From assembly GCF_004346165.1 (NCBI RefSeq), contig NZ_SLZZ01000001.1:1-64000 (forward strand): a stretch of DNA of 64,000 bases, read 5' to 3'. This DNA is from Muricomes intestini. Lineage in GTDB: Bacteria > Bacillota > Clostridia > Lachnospirales > Lachnospiraceae. The stretch's first letter is position 1; each line of letters starts with the position of its first letter. Below the pieces are notes generated by a model. That model saw only the letters and a program-made list of their open reading frames with translations, was not told the DNA's origin and ran no database searches. Of the stretch, positions 36,538 to 46,700 are shown one piece after another. The translations under genes and the position numbers were made by a program.

Positions 36538-37902
36538 ATGGGTGACGTTAACAACGAAGCAAAAGAAAACACTAGTACATTAGCGCCGATTCCCGAAAAG
36601 GATCGTATTATGAGTTGGGGCTCCAACACAATGTTATGGCTCGGAGGATGTATTTCCATTGGAACGCTCGCAATGGGCTCTTCTCAATTGGAAGCCGGAC
36701 TAAACTTATTACAGTTATTTCTGGCGGTAACAATAGGTTCCATGATTCTGGTTGTAGGTATTTCTATGAATGACCAGTTTAGTTATGGAACTGGAGCACC
36801 ATATGCTGTACAACTTAGAAGTGCGTTTGGTACAAAAGGTAATATAGTGCCAAGCATGATCCGAGGAATTCCTGCAATTGTGTGGTATGGTTTTCAGACA
36901 TGGCTTGGGGGAGCTGCTATCAACAATATTTCCAAAGCTCTGTTTGGATATGATAACATCTGGGTATTTTTCATTCTTTTCCAGATTATTCAGATTTTAT
37001 TATCAATTAAGGGATTCCAAGGAGCTAAATGGGTTGGAAACATTGGGGGAGTAGTCATTTCTCTTGCTATGATTTATCTTCTGTTTTTATGCATTACTCA
37101 GTATGGTGATGTAATAAGAGCTAATTTGATGCACAAAAAAGGAACATGGGGAATGCCATTTGTTGCTGCTATCATTGCTTTCTTTGGAAATAGTACTACA
37201 GTTATGCTCAATGCCGGTGACTATTCTCGTGAGATGAAGGGCGGATATTCTACTATGAAACGTGGAGTTTCTTATTTCCTATCAATGGTTCCTGCAACAG
37301 TACTTCTTGGTATTATTGGTGCAATGGCATCTACGGTTACAGGAAACGCAAATCCAATCAATGCTTTTGCAGAAATGGTAGACAATAAGGTTGTTATGGT
37401 TGTTACATTACTTTTTATTATCTTTGCACAGCTTACAACAAATCTTGCAAGTAATGTAATTCCCCCTGCATATGCATTTATGGATGCATTTAAGATGAAA
37501 CACAGAACGGCAGTTATCCTTATTGGTATTTTAGCAGTATGTACATGCCCCTGGATTTTGACAAATGACAGTTCAGCAGCAGGACTTGCATTGTTTAGTA
37601 AAACATATACTGCATTCTTTGGACCAATCTTCGCAGTATTAATTACAGATTATTTTATTCTTCATAAGAGAAAGTATTCAGAAGCAGCATTGGCAGATTT
37701 GTATGATCCAAATGGAAATCATGCAGGTATTAATTGGGCAGCAATTATTGCAATTGCTGTAGGGGCGGTAATCGGATTGCTTAACGTAGATGTTTCTTTC
37801 TTTACAGCAACAATTCCTACTGGATTCGTTTTCTACTTCTGCATGAAAAAAATGCCATCCTGTGAAAGATTCCGTAAAGGAACCATTTTGGAAAATAAAT
37901 AG
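36538..37902 (+). CDS. NCS1-family nucleobase/ureide:cation symporter, copy 1
   Basis: The protein has 454 residues with about 12 membrane helices. It shows NCS1 features: the first-helix region MSWGSNTMLWLGGCISIGTL, AQLTTNLASNVIPPAYAFMD in helix 8, and a central WYGFQTWLGGAAINNI segment. NCS1 members carry allantoin (PucI/YbbW), uracil, cytosine or hydantoins with a cation. The position directly after an allantoinase-like gene favours allantoin or a related ureide. It is 35 percent-class similar by eye to the second copy downstream (shared GLRSSFGT-like, GTWGMPF and PPAY segments), consistent with a module duplication. Confidence 0.88.
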   Translation: MGDVNNEAKENTSTLAPIPEKDRIMSWGSNTMLWLGGCISIGTLAMGSSQLEAGLNLLQLFLAVTIGSMILVVGISMNDQFSYGTGAPYAVQLRSAFGTKGNIVPSMIRGIPAIVWYGFQTWLGGAAINNISKALFGYDNIWVFFILFQIIQILLSIKGFQGAKWVGNIGGVVISLAMIYLLFLCITQYGDVIRANLMHKKGTWGMPFVAAIIAFFGNSTTVMLNAGDYSREMKGGYSTMKRGVSYFLSMVPATVLLGIIGAMASTVTGNANPINAFAEMVDNKVVMVVTLLFIIFAQLTTNLASNVIPPAYAFMDAFKMKHRTAVILIGILAVCTCPWILTNDSSAAGLALFSKTYTAFFGPIFAVLITDYFILHKRKYSEAALADLYDPNGNHAGINWAAIIAIAVGAVIGLLNVDVSFFTATIPTGFVFYFCMKKMPSCERFRKGTILENK

Positions 37903-37922
37903 TGGCTATAGGAGGGAAATAA

Positions 37923-39296
37923 ATGTATGACTTATTGGTAAAAAACGGAAAACTTGTGACGCCAGATTGTATTTATGAAACTGATATTGCTATTAAAGAG
38001 GGTAAAATTGCAGCAGTTTTAGAGCCTGGAATTGAGCTTGAAGCAATGAAGGTAATTGACGCCCAGGGAAAATATGTTTTTCCTGGGGCAATCGATACAC
38101 ATGCACATTTAAATGATCCCGGTTATGAGTGGAGGGAAGATTATGAGCATGGGACTGCGGCAGCAGCAGTCGGTGGTTACACGACGGTTATTGATATGCC
38201 TCTTCAGAACGAACCGGCAATGACAAATGCAGGTATAATGGATAAAAAACTTGCAAAGGTTGGCACAAATGCATATACGGACTACTGTTTCTGGGGCGGA
38301 CTAATTCCAGATAATTTCGATGACTTGAAAGAATTGGATAAGAAGGGATGCGTATCCTTCAAATCCTTTATTGGCCCGGTGTCTCCGGACTATAGCTCCC
38401 TAAACTATGGGCAGGCATACGAAGCAATGCAGATTATAAAGGAATTTGATGGACGTGTAGGATTTCACTGTGAGGACTATTCTATAATCAAGTGGCAGGA
38501 ACAGAGGATGAAAAAAGAAGGAAGAATGAATTGGAGAGGTTTCCTTGATTCCAGACCTGTTATCGCCGAGATGGTAGCGACAGTAGATATGATTGAAATC
38601 GCTAAAGCAACTGAATGTAAGATACATATTTGTCATGTGAGCAGCCCTGATGTGGCACAGAAAATTAAAGAGGCACAGGAAGAAGGTTATGATATAACTG
38701 CTGAGACGTGTGCCCATTATCTAAGCCTTACAGAAGACGACGTTATAGCAAAGGGCCCGCTGTTCAAATGTGCACCGCCTCTTCGGACACCGGAAGAGGT
38801 TGACAGATTGTGGAAATATGTAGAAGAGGGGGTATTCAGCGGTATTGCAAGTGATCATTCTCCTTGTTCATATGACGAAAAATACAATGAAATCCTTGGA
38901 AACAAGATTGGCAATGTATTTGATGTATGGGGTGGAATCAGTGGAATCCAGAGTTGCTTCCAGGTTGCATTTGATGAGGGCTGCGTAAAACGTAACATAA
39001 GCCCGACTGTACTTGCAAAATCTATGGCATACTTGCCTGCAAAAGCATTTGGAATCTATGGTAAGAAGGGTGATATTAAACCTGGGTTTGATGCGGATCT
39101 TGTTATTCTTGATCCCCAAAAGGAATGGGAAATCACCAATGATTCACTGTACTATGTAAACAAAATTTCAGCCTTCACAGGAAAGAAGGGAAAAGGACTT
39201 CCGGTTTTGACAATGATCCGTGGAACTGTTGTCGCAGAAGAGGGCAAAATTGTGGCTGAGAAAGGCTATGGGCGTTTCGTTAAAAAAAACAAATAA
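37923..39296 (+). CDS. Allantoinase/dihydropyrimidinase-family hydrolase, copy 2
   Basis: The protein has 457 residues and starts with the same MYDLLVKNGK as copy 1, even at the same residue numbers for His60/His62 (DTHAHLNDPG). The other ligands are present: lysine in CVSFKSFIGP, His in IHICHVSSP and in AETCAHYLSL, Asp in ASDHSPCSY. The segment DVWGGISGIQSC is closer to E. coli AllB (AWGGIAGLQSC) than the matching segment of copy 1, so this copy is the better candidate for the true allantoinase. The leader GGCTATAGGAGGGAAATA before its start is nearly identical to that of copy 1, evidence of tandem duplication. Confidence 0.87.
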   Translation: MYDLLVKNGKLVTPDCIYETDIAIKEGKIAAVLEPGIELEAMKVIDAQGKYVFPGAIDTHAHLNDPGYEWREDYEHGTAAAAVGGYTTVIDMPLQNEPAMTNAGIMDKKLAKVGTNAYTDYCFWGGLIPDNFDDLKELDKKGCVSFKSFIGPVSPDYSSLNYGQAYEAMQIIKEFDGRVGFHCEDYSIIKWQEQRMKKEGRMNWRGFLDSRPVIAEMVATVDMIEIAKATECKIHICHVSSPDVAQKIKEAQEEGYDITAETCAHYLSLTEDDVIAKGPLFKCAPPLRTPEEVDRLWKYVEEGVFSGIASDHSPCSYDEKYNEILGNKIGNVFDVWGGISGIQSCFQVAFDEGCVKRNISPTVLAKSMAYLPAKAFGIYGKKGDIKPGFDADLVILDPQKEWEITNDSLYYVNKISAFTGKKGKGLPVLTMIRGTVVAEEGKIVAEKGYGRFVKKNK

Positions 39297-39330
39297 CCTG
39301 AAAATATTCGTGGTGGAAGGAGATATATAA

Positions 39331-40731
39331 GTGGATAATATTGTTGAAAATCAAGTGTTAAATCCTGAATTAATAAAAAATGTAGATAAAGATCTACAAC
39401 CCACACAGAAGCGTATTATGACTCCGCTATCTTATGCAGCAAGCTTTATGGGTGGATGTGTATCTATAGGGACGTTCTCTATGGGAGCTGGTCTGATTGG
39501 CGCCCTAACAGTTCCACAGGCTATCTTAGCCATGATCATAGGTTGTGCTGTCATCGCAGTTGCCCTGGTTGTTATCGGCAACTGCGGACACAAATATGGT
39601 ATTCCGTACACAATACAGCTTCGAAGCAGCTTTGGTACGACTGGTTTAAAAGTACCTGGATTGTTGAGAGGTGTGCCGGCTGTCATCTGGTTCGGTTTTC
39701 AGAGTTGGGTTGGTGCCGGTGCAATTAACAATTGTTTAAAAATTTTATTTGGGTTTGATAACCTTCCGATAGTGTATGCACTATTTACTCTTCTCCAAGT
39801 GGCGTTGGCAATCAAGGGCTTTGAGGGGATTAAATGGCTTGAAAATATTTCCAGCATTTTTATCATTGTTATTTTGATTTACATGTTATACGTTGTTAAA
39901 ACCCGGTTTGGAACAGAAATCGGTGAAACGTTTTCTGATATTAAAGGCACATGGGGTATGCCCTTCTGGGCAGCAACGACCTCTTTCCTGGGGATATATT
40001 CTACAATGATTATCAATGCGTCTGACTATACAAGAAACTTAAAAGAAAATGTAGGGCCCAAATTCACAGGAACGCTTTATACAGTTGCAATTTTGCCAGT
40101 TACTTTATTCATGGGATTGATTGGCTTATTGGTTACAGCTGCAACAGGAAATAGTGATCCGGTTGTTGTATTCTCAACAACAATGGGAAGCAAATTCTTA
40201 ACCATCCTGACACTTCTCTTCATTGCATTTGCCCAGGTAACAACGAATGTATTAAACAATATCGTTCCGCCTGCTTATGTATTAATGGAATCATTTCATA
40301 TGAAATGGACACATGCAACTATTTTGGTGGGGATTTTGTCTGCATGCTGTATGCCCTGGAAATTAGTAACAGCTAATTCTGCAAAAGGATTAAGTTTGTT
40401 TACCCAAGTTTATTCTGCATTTTTAGGCCCCATTTTCGCTGTTATGGCAATTGATTATTACATCCTTCGCAAGAAAAAGCTGGATATCAATCGCATGTAT
40501 GATAAAGAAGGCCCTTATAAAGGAGTTAACTGGGCGGCTATTATTGCAATCTTAGCTGGCTCCCTCTGTTCACTGGTAGTTGTAGAGCTGTCTTGGTATA
40601 TAAGTCTGATACCGACAGGACTACTATATTACTTCCTCATGAAAAAGCTTCCAGCTTCTAGAAATTTTCGCGTTGGAACAATTTTTGAAGAGGAACAAAC
40701 TGAAGAGAAGGTGGAGACTGCTCTACTCTAA
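39331..40731 (+). CDS. NCS1-family nucleobase/ureide:cation symporter, copy 2
   Basis: The protein has 466 residues starting at GTG 39331 (GGAAGGAG upstream), with about 12 membrane helices. Landmarks are YAASFMGGCVSIGTFSMGAG, GFQSWVGAGAINNCL and AQVTTNVLNNIVPPAYVLME, which align with copy 1. It presumably imports the substrate of the second amidohydrolase. The stop is only 6 bases from the convergent alpha/beta hydrolase gene, and no terminator is visible between them, so transcripts may overlap there. Confidence 0.88.
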   Translation: MDNIVENQVLNPELIKNVDKDLQPTQKRIMTPLSYAASFMGGCVSIGTFSMGAGLIGALTVPQAILAMIIGCAVIAVALVVIGNCGHKYGIPYTIQLRSSFGTTGLKVPGLLRGVPAVIWFGFQSWVGAGAINNCLKILFGFDNLPIVYALFTLLQVALAIKGFEGIKWLENISSIFIIVILIYMLYVVKTRFGTEIGETFSDIKGTWGMPFWAATTSFLGIYSTMIINASDYTRNLKENVGPKFTGTLYTVAILPVTLFMGLIGLLVTAATGNSDPVVVFSTTMGSKFLTILTLLFIAFAQVTTNVLNNIVPPAYVLMESFHMKWTHATILVGILSACCMPWKLVTANSAKGLSLFTQVYSAFLGPIFAVMAIDYYILRKKKLDINRMYDKEGPYKGVNWAAIIAILAGSLCSLVVVELSWYISLIPTGLLYYFLMKKLPASRNFRVGTIFEEEQTEEKVETALL

Positions 40732-40737
40732 GATTTG

Positions 40738-41595
40738 TTAAGTATCTTGCAGCCTGTTGTTTAAAAATTGGATGGTAGAATTTAAAAGTTGAGTGACTGA
40801 AAAGGGGCTGTCGGTCCGGTCGAAATCATGCCCTGTGGATGCAGAGATGTAGCGCTTCGTATTATATTTGCTGCAGAGGTTTAAAAATTCATCATATGGC
40901 ACATCGGGATCGTTGATGCTGTGAGCACAAAATAATGGGCAGGGAAAGGTATCTACACAGCGCAAAGAATAGTTCATGAGGAACTGACTGTTCCGTCCTC
41001 TGTAAAAGAAAGACGTCCAGGTACCTTTTTGTCTGGCATATACATAGGCACTGTAGTGCGTGTCCATAGGGCCAAAGCTATGGGTTTCCAGAGGCAGAGA
41101 TTCTAAAAAGGATTTAGGAACAGCCGGCATCCGAAGATAAAAAGGACTCGGGCATTCAAACCAATTATCGCAAAGAAAGCCATATCCGTAATAAGAAATT
41201 ATTCCCCAAGGGTTTTTGGAAAAAGTTCCTTTGGCTGCAGAAAGCAGACAGAGGTATGCACCTGCAGATCTTCCCCAGAGAAAATAAGGAAGATTTGCAG
41301 GAACACCAGGAATTATCTGATTTAAGTATGCCTCTATGGATTTACACACATCCTCCAGAATCTGATCGATTTGGGCAGCTGGAGCAAGGGGGTAATCAAA
41401 AGAGATAATTGCATATCCAGCTTGCGTAAACAGACCCCTGTGAAGCTCTGGCAGATCTTCACGATTGCCATACAGAAGTCCTCCCCCATGAAAATACAAG
41501 ACACAAGCTCTGAGCTTAACCTCGAAATCGGTGTAAATAGTAGCTGACTTTAGAAAGGGCTTATCCTGAAGTTTGATATTCTTTGTCTGTAACAT
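40738..41595 (-). CDS. Alpha/beta hydrolase (esterase/acyl-hydrolase, fold-3 like)
   Basis: The protein has about 285 residues. The oxyanion motif HGGG (YFHGGGLLYG), the nucleophile elbow GRSAG with the catalytic serine, a late Asp (NDPDVPYDEF) and the His in STGHDFDRT make the usual triad. No signal peptide is seen. It is read leftward within an otherwise rightward island, divergent from allE. No step of the known allantoin pathway needs it; it might hydrolyse a carbamoyl or acyl compound related to the second branch, or be a passenger. ATG 41595 is chosen because AAGGAGGATTCTT lies just upstream on its strand. Confidence 0.8.
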   Translation of the reverse strand: MLQTKNIKLQDKPFLKSATIYTDFEVKLRACVLYFHGGGLLYGNREDLPELHRGLFTQAGYAIISFDYPLAPAAQIDQILEDVCKSIEAYLNQIIPGVPANLPYFLWGRSAGAYLCLLSAAKGTFSKNPWGIISYYGYGFLCDNWFECPSPFYLRMPAVPKSFLESLPLETHSFGPMDTHYSAYVYARQKGTWTSFFYRGRNSQFLMNYSLRCVDTFPCPLFCAHSINDPDVPYDEFLNLCSKYNTKRYISASTGHDFDRTDSPFSVTQLLNSTIQFLNNRLQDT

Positions 41596-41742
41596 AAGAA
41601 TCCTCCTTATTTGATATAATTTGAATGGATACAAATTAGATAAAAAATCCTATTTGCATAAAAAGTCTGAATTAATAGAAAAATCATAAAAAACTCCCAT
41701 ATATAAAGCATATTATAGCACAAACAAGAAAAATAATAAAAT

Positions 41743-41836
41743 GTTAATTTATTAACAAAGAGGATAAAATGGATAAAAAAATAGAATGACTTTGTCTAAA
41801 GTAAGGATTGAAAAAAAAGTTATGAATGGGCATAAT
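41743..41836 (+). promoter_or_regulatory. Promoter region of the allE-allD-allFG operon
   Basis: TTGAAA (41808-41813), a 17-bp spacer and CATAAT (41831-41836) lie about 50 bases before allE. Upstream are a perfect palindrome GTTAATTTATTAAC (41743-41756) and ACTTTGTCTAAAGT (around 41789-41802), possible operators. The rest of the 293-base gap is AT-rich without further recognisable features. Confidence 0.5.
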
Positions 41837-41888
41837 GATACTATAAAAACTAATTAATATAATCATATAAAAAAAGGAGATATGAAAA

Positions 41889-42677
41889 ATGAGTTATTTA
41901 AATAATCAGGTAGGTTATCGAGAGGATCTTTTAGAAACCCGTACAGTAGTAAAAAAAGGAAATTATGTAATTCTTGAGCCAGATGGACTGGTAAAAAATA
42001 TTGTTCCTGGTTACTCAAACTGTGACGTAACAATTCTTGGGTCACCATCTATGGGAGCGTCATTTGCGGATTATCTCATTACAGTACATGAGGGAGGAAA
42101 AAATACAGGAATAGGAGGAGAAGGAATTGAATCTTTCTTGTATATAATTTCCGGTGAAGTATCTGTGAAGAATGATGACAAAGAAGCTGACCTTACAGCA
42201 GGCGGATACATTTTCTCACCGGCAGGAAACAATATCACATTTGAAAGCAAGGGAACAGAGGATGCCAAATTGTATGTTTACAGACGCAGATATGAAGCTT
42301 TGGAAGGATATAATGCTTATACGGTTGTTAACAATGTAAACAACATGGAATGGATGGAATATGAAGGAATGGCAAACTGCCACAGTAAAGATCTTCTTCC
42401 CTCAGCAAAGGATCTTGGATTTGATATGAACATGCATATTTTGAAGTTCAAACTCGGGGCTTCTCATGGATATATTGAAACTCATATTCAAGAGCATGGT
42501 ATGTACTTCCTTTCTGGAAAAGGCATATATCGTGTAGATGATGAATGGATTCCTGTAAAAGCAGGTGATTATATGTTTCTTGATGCTTATTGTCCGCAGG
42601 CTTGCTATGCAGTAGGACGTGAGGAAGATTTCGTTTATATTTACTCAAAAGATTGTAACAGAGATGTTGCTTTATAA
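41889..42677 (+). CDS. allE: (S)-ureidoglycine aminohydrolase
   Basis: The protein has 262 residues with a bicupin architecture: one cupin at about 60-115 (SGEVSVKNDDKEADLTAGGY) and a second at about 185-250 (THIQEHGMYFLSGKGIYRVD, KAGDYMFLDAYCPQACYAVG). It converts ureidoglycine, the product of allantoate amidohydrolase, into (S)-ureidoglycolate and ammonia with Mn2+ in the second cupin (H, E, H and Q ligands visible). The length matches E. coli YlbA/AllE (261). It starts the operon allE-allD-allFG-carbamate kinase, with AAAGGAGATATG upstream. Confidence 0.94.
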   Translation: MSYLNNQVGYREDLLETRTVVKKGNYVILEPDGLVKNIVPGYSNCDVTILGSPSMGASFADYLITVHEGGKNTGIGGEGIESFLYIISGEVSVKNDDKEADLTAGGYIFSPAGNNITFESKGTEDAKLYVYRRRYEALEGYNAYTVVNNVNNMEWMEYEGMANCHSKDLLPSAKDLGFDMNMHILKFKLGASHGYIETHIQEHGMYFLSGKGIYRVDDEWIPVKAGDYMFLDAYCPQACYAVGREEDFVYIYSKDCNRDVAL

Positions 42678-42702
42678 TTCATTATAAGGACGGTATGGAG
42701 TA

Positions 42703-43755
42703 ATGAGACTTTCTCGGGAAGAGCTAAAAAGCTTAATGAAAAATAAATTAATTGCAGCAGGCCTAAAGGAAGAACATGCTGAGACAACGGCCGAAATTCT
42801 TACATGGGCCCATGAGAGAGGATATGCATCCCATGGAGCTGTCCGTGTAGAGTATTATGCAGAAAGAATTTCTAAAGGTGGCATCACAACAGAACCAAAC
42901 TTTACATGGAAAGAGACTGGGCCCTGCAGTGGAATCTTTGACGGAGACAATGGGGTTGGCTATGTAGTAGCAGAAGAAGGAATGAAAAAAGGAATTGAAA
43001 TGGCTAGAAAAAATGGGATAGCTGTCGTAGGCATGGCAAATATGTCACACAGTGGTTCTATTGGATATTATTCAGAGCTGGCTGCAAAGGAAGATCTTCT
43101 TGCAGTCACATTCTGCCAGTCAGATCCGATGGCAGTACCTTATGGCGGAACAGAGCCATATTATGGTACAAACCCAATTTCGTTTGCAGCTCCTACAGCA
43201 GATGACAGAACGGTCGTGTTTGATATGGCAACAACTGTTCAGGCCTGGGGGAAGATTCTTGACAAACGTTCACAAGGGGTATCTATTCCGGATACATGGG
43301 CTGTAGATGAAAAAGGAATGCCTGTGACAGATCCGTATTTGGTAAATGCATTAGTCCCGATTGCAGGTGCAAAGGGATACGGACTTATGATGATGGTTGA
43401 TATTTTCGCAGGCGTACTTCTTGGAGTACCGTTTGGAAAGCATGTAAGTTCTATGTATCATGACCTTTCTAAGGGAAGAGAATTAGGACAGATGCATATT
43501 GTAATAGATCCTGCAAGATTTATCGGTACAGAAGAATTCAAAAAGAGGATGTCAATGGTGCTTGATGAACTTGGAGAAATGCCTGCAGCAAAAGGATATG
43601 GAAAAGTATATTATCCTGGAGAACGTGCAATTATGAGAAGAGATAAAGCTTATGCAGAGGGCGGAATTGAAGTGGTTGATGAATTGGTAGATTATCTGAA
43701 GAGTGATGCAATTCACTTCAACCGCTATGATCATAAAAACAGATTCGCGGACTAA
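42703..43755 (+). CDS. allD: Ureidoglycolate dehydrogenase
   Basis: The protein has 350 residues, matching E. coli AllD (349). It belongs to the Ldh2/malate-lactate type-2 dehydrogenase family: NAD-binding pattern and motifs HERGYASHGAVRVEYYAERI, NMSHSGSIGYYSELAAK (catalytic His) and PYGGTEPYYGTNPISFAAP are present. It oxidises (S)-ureidoglycolate to oxalurate with NAD+, supplying NADH and the substrate for the next enzyme. In other contexts the family uses malate or lactate; the operon settles the call. The stop is 19 bases before the fused AllFG gene. Confidence 0.94.
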   Translation: MRLSREELKSLMKNKLIAAGLKEEHAETTAEILTWAHERGYASHGAVRVEYYAERISKGGITTEPNFTWKETGPCSGIFDGDNGVGYVVAEEGMKKGIEMARKNGIAVVGMANMSHSGSIGYYSELAAKEDLLAVTFCQSDPMAVPYGGTEPYYGTNPISFAAPTADDRTVVFDMATTVQAWGKILDKRSQGVSIPDTWAVDEKGMPVTDPYLVNALVPIAGAKGYGLMMMVDIFAGVLLGVPFGKHVSSMYHDLSKGRELGQMHIVIDPARFIGTEEFKKRMSMVLDELGEMPAAKGYGKVYYPGERAIMRRDKAYAEGGIEVVDELVDYLKSDAIHFNRYDHKNRFAD

Positions 43756-43774
43756 GGGAAAAGGAAGAAAACAG

Positions 43775-46700
43775 ATGTTAAAAACAGTTGTAAAAAAAGG
43801 AAGCTATCACGATTCCGTTGTTCTTATGCTTTTAACAAATAAGATTTCAACGATTAAAGGTGTTAAGAAAGTATCTATTATGATGGCAACACCGGCCAAT
43901 AAAGATATTTACAGACAGAGCGGACTTTCAACAGAGGCGCTTGAAGAAGCATCTGCCAATGATCTTGTTATTGTTGCTGATGTGGAGGAGGATAGTCTTC
44001 TTGATACAATCGAAGCAGAGATGGAAGACTTCTTTAAGAAACAATCCACAGTAAATGCAAAGAATAAAGGAACTGAAAGTGTAAAATCTTGGGGTAAAGC
44101 ACTGGCAAAACAGCCGGATGCTAATCTTGCAGTTATTTCTATTCCAGGTGAATATGCGGCTTTTGAGGCAGAGCGTGCACTGGATGAAGGCATGAATGTA
44201 TTCCTGTATAGTGATAACGTAACAATTGAAGATGAAAAAGCGTTAAAAGAAAAAGCGCATGCAAAGGGACTGGCAGTTATGGGACCTGATTGTGGTACAG
44301 GAATTATTCAGGGAGTACCTATTGCATTTACGAATAACGTGTCAAAAGGTTCTATAGGAATTATTGGCGCTTCAGGAACAGGTATCCAGGAACTTACGAC
44401 AATTATTGACAGACTTGGTGAAGGGGTTACGAATGCAATCGGAATTGGCGGACGTGACCTCAATGCTGCAGTTGGCGGTATCACGATGGCGGACATGATT
44501 GATGCTATGGAAGATGATGATACAGTAAAGGTTTTAATTATTGTTTCTAAACCACCGGCAAAAGAGGTAAGAGATAACATTTCCGATAGACTGAGCAACT
44601 TCAGTAAACCAGTTGTTACGCTGTTTGTGGGAGAAAAACCAGAATATCATGAGGAAAACTTCTACCACGCATATACATTAGATGAAGCTGCACGTCTTGC
44701 CGTTAGTCTTGTAAGAGGGACCAAAGCTCCAGAAGCAAGTGCCGATGCAGACGAATCAGAGTTTTTCAAAGCAGAAGAAAATAAGACAATTAAAGCATAC
44801 TATTCAGGTGGAACACTCGCAAATGAAGCAGCGATGCTCATCAAAGATGCAATGGATGTAAAAGTACCACCAGAGGATATTGAAGGATATATGCTTCAGT
44901 TAGAGGGCAATATTGTAGTTGACCTTGGTGATGATGCATATACAAAAGGAAAACCACATCCGATGATTGATCCGGCAAAGCGAATTGAGTGCATGGAAAA
45001 TGCAATCGATGATGAGTCAACGGGTGTGATTCTTCTTGATATTATGCTGGGATATGGATCACATGAAGACATGGCAGGAGCACTTCTTCCATCTATTATC
45101 CGTCTCCGTGACAAAGCAAAAAAAACAGGAAGAAGAGTATTCTTCATTGCAACTGTTTGCGGAACAAGGAAAGACTATCAGGGATATGATGAAGCTGTTA
45201 AAAAGCTGAAAGATGCAGGCGTTATTGTATGTGAAAATAATAAACTTGCATGCCGTACAGCAATTCGTGCAATTGGAAGAGATTTCAAAGAACCAGTGAA
45301 AGAAATCCGTGCAAAAAAAGTTGTAGAGGTAGAAAAACATACACCTTCTGAGAAACTTCGCCATCTTCTTTCAGACAAACCACATATTATTAACGTTGGG
45401 CTTAAGAGCTTTGCCGAAGTTGCAGAAAAGTTCGAATGTGAAGTGGTTCAGTATGACTGGATGCCGCCAGCAGGTGGAGACGTTGAGCTGATTAAGACTC
45501 TTAATTTCCTGAGGCATTATGAAGAAATTGATGAGGCCAATCAGAGTGTTATTGCGAAAGTGGTGGCAAGTCAGCCGGTATTGAAAGATAATGTCCGTGC
45601 AAAAGAAGTGATTCCAGAACTGAATAAAGGAAAAGTAATTCTTCATGCCGGTCCACCGGTTGCATATGAGAACATGCCAGATCCAATGCAGGGCTCTTGT
45701 GTAGGGGCTGCACTATTCGAAGAATGGGCAGACGATGAAGCTGATGCCAGAAAGCTTTTAGAAAGTGGAGAAGTGAAATTTATTCCTTGTCATCATGTAA
45801 ACGCAGTTGGACCAATGGGGGGGATCACATCCCCTAATATGGCTGTATTCGTTGTCGAAAATGAAACAGATGGAAATCATGCATACTGTACAATGAATGA
45901 AGGTATTGGTAAAGTACTTCGTTTCGGGGCATATTCAGAAGAAGTTGTAGAGAGACTTCGCTGGATGAGGGATGTACTTGGTCCAACACTTGGAAAAGTA
46001 CTTCGTACAATGGAAAACGGTCTTGCAATCAATCCATTAATTGCAAAAGCAGTTGCTATGGGAGATGAGTTCCATCAGAGAAATATAGCTGCTTCTCTTG
46101 CATTCTTAAAAGAAGTGGCACCATACATTACAGCATTTGATATGAATGAAAAAGATCGTTACGATGTCATTAAATTTCTTGCAGATACAGATCAGTTCTT
46201 TCTTAACATTATGATGGCGACAGGTAAAGCTGTTATGGACGGAGCTCGCATGATCCAGGCGGGCACCATTGTTACGGCAATGTGCAGAAATGGTTACGAA
46301 TTTGGCATACGTATTGCAGGTATGGGGGATGAATGGTTTACGGGCCCGGTAAATACTCCTCAAGGTCTGTACTTTACGGGATATGATGGAGAAGATGCCT
46401 GCCCGGATATGGGCGACAGTGCGATTACAGAGACATTTGGTGTTGGAGGAATGGCAATGATTGCAGCTCCTGCAGTAACAAGATTCATTGGTGCAGGCGG
46501 ATATAAAGATGCACTTTGTACAAGTAATAAGATGACTGAAATCTGTATTAGCAGAAACCCAAATTTCACAGTCCCGACATGGGATTTCCAGGGAATATGC
46601 CTTGGAATCGATGCAAGATTGGTTGTTGAAAAAGGTATTACACCAGTTATCAATACAGGTATTGCTCATAAGACTGCGGGATATGGTCAAATTGGAGCAG

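Noticed and set aside
43703-43774. Upstream in-frame ATG for the AllFG fusion
   Set aside because: It lies inside the end of allD, and the residues it would add are not part of FdrA; ATG 43775 has a ribosome binding site.
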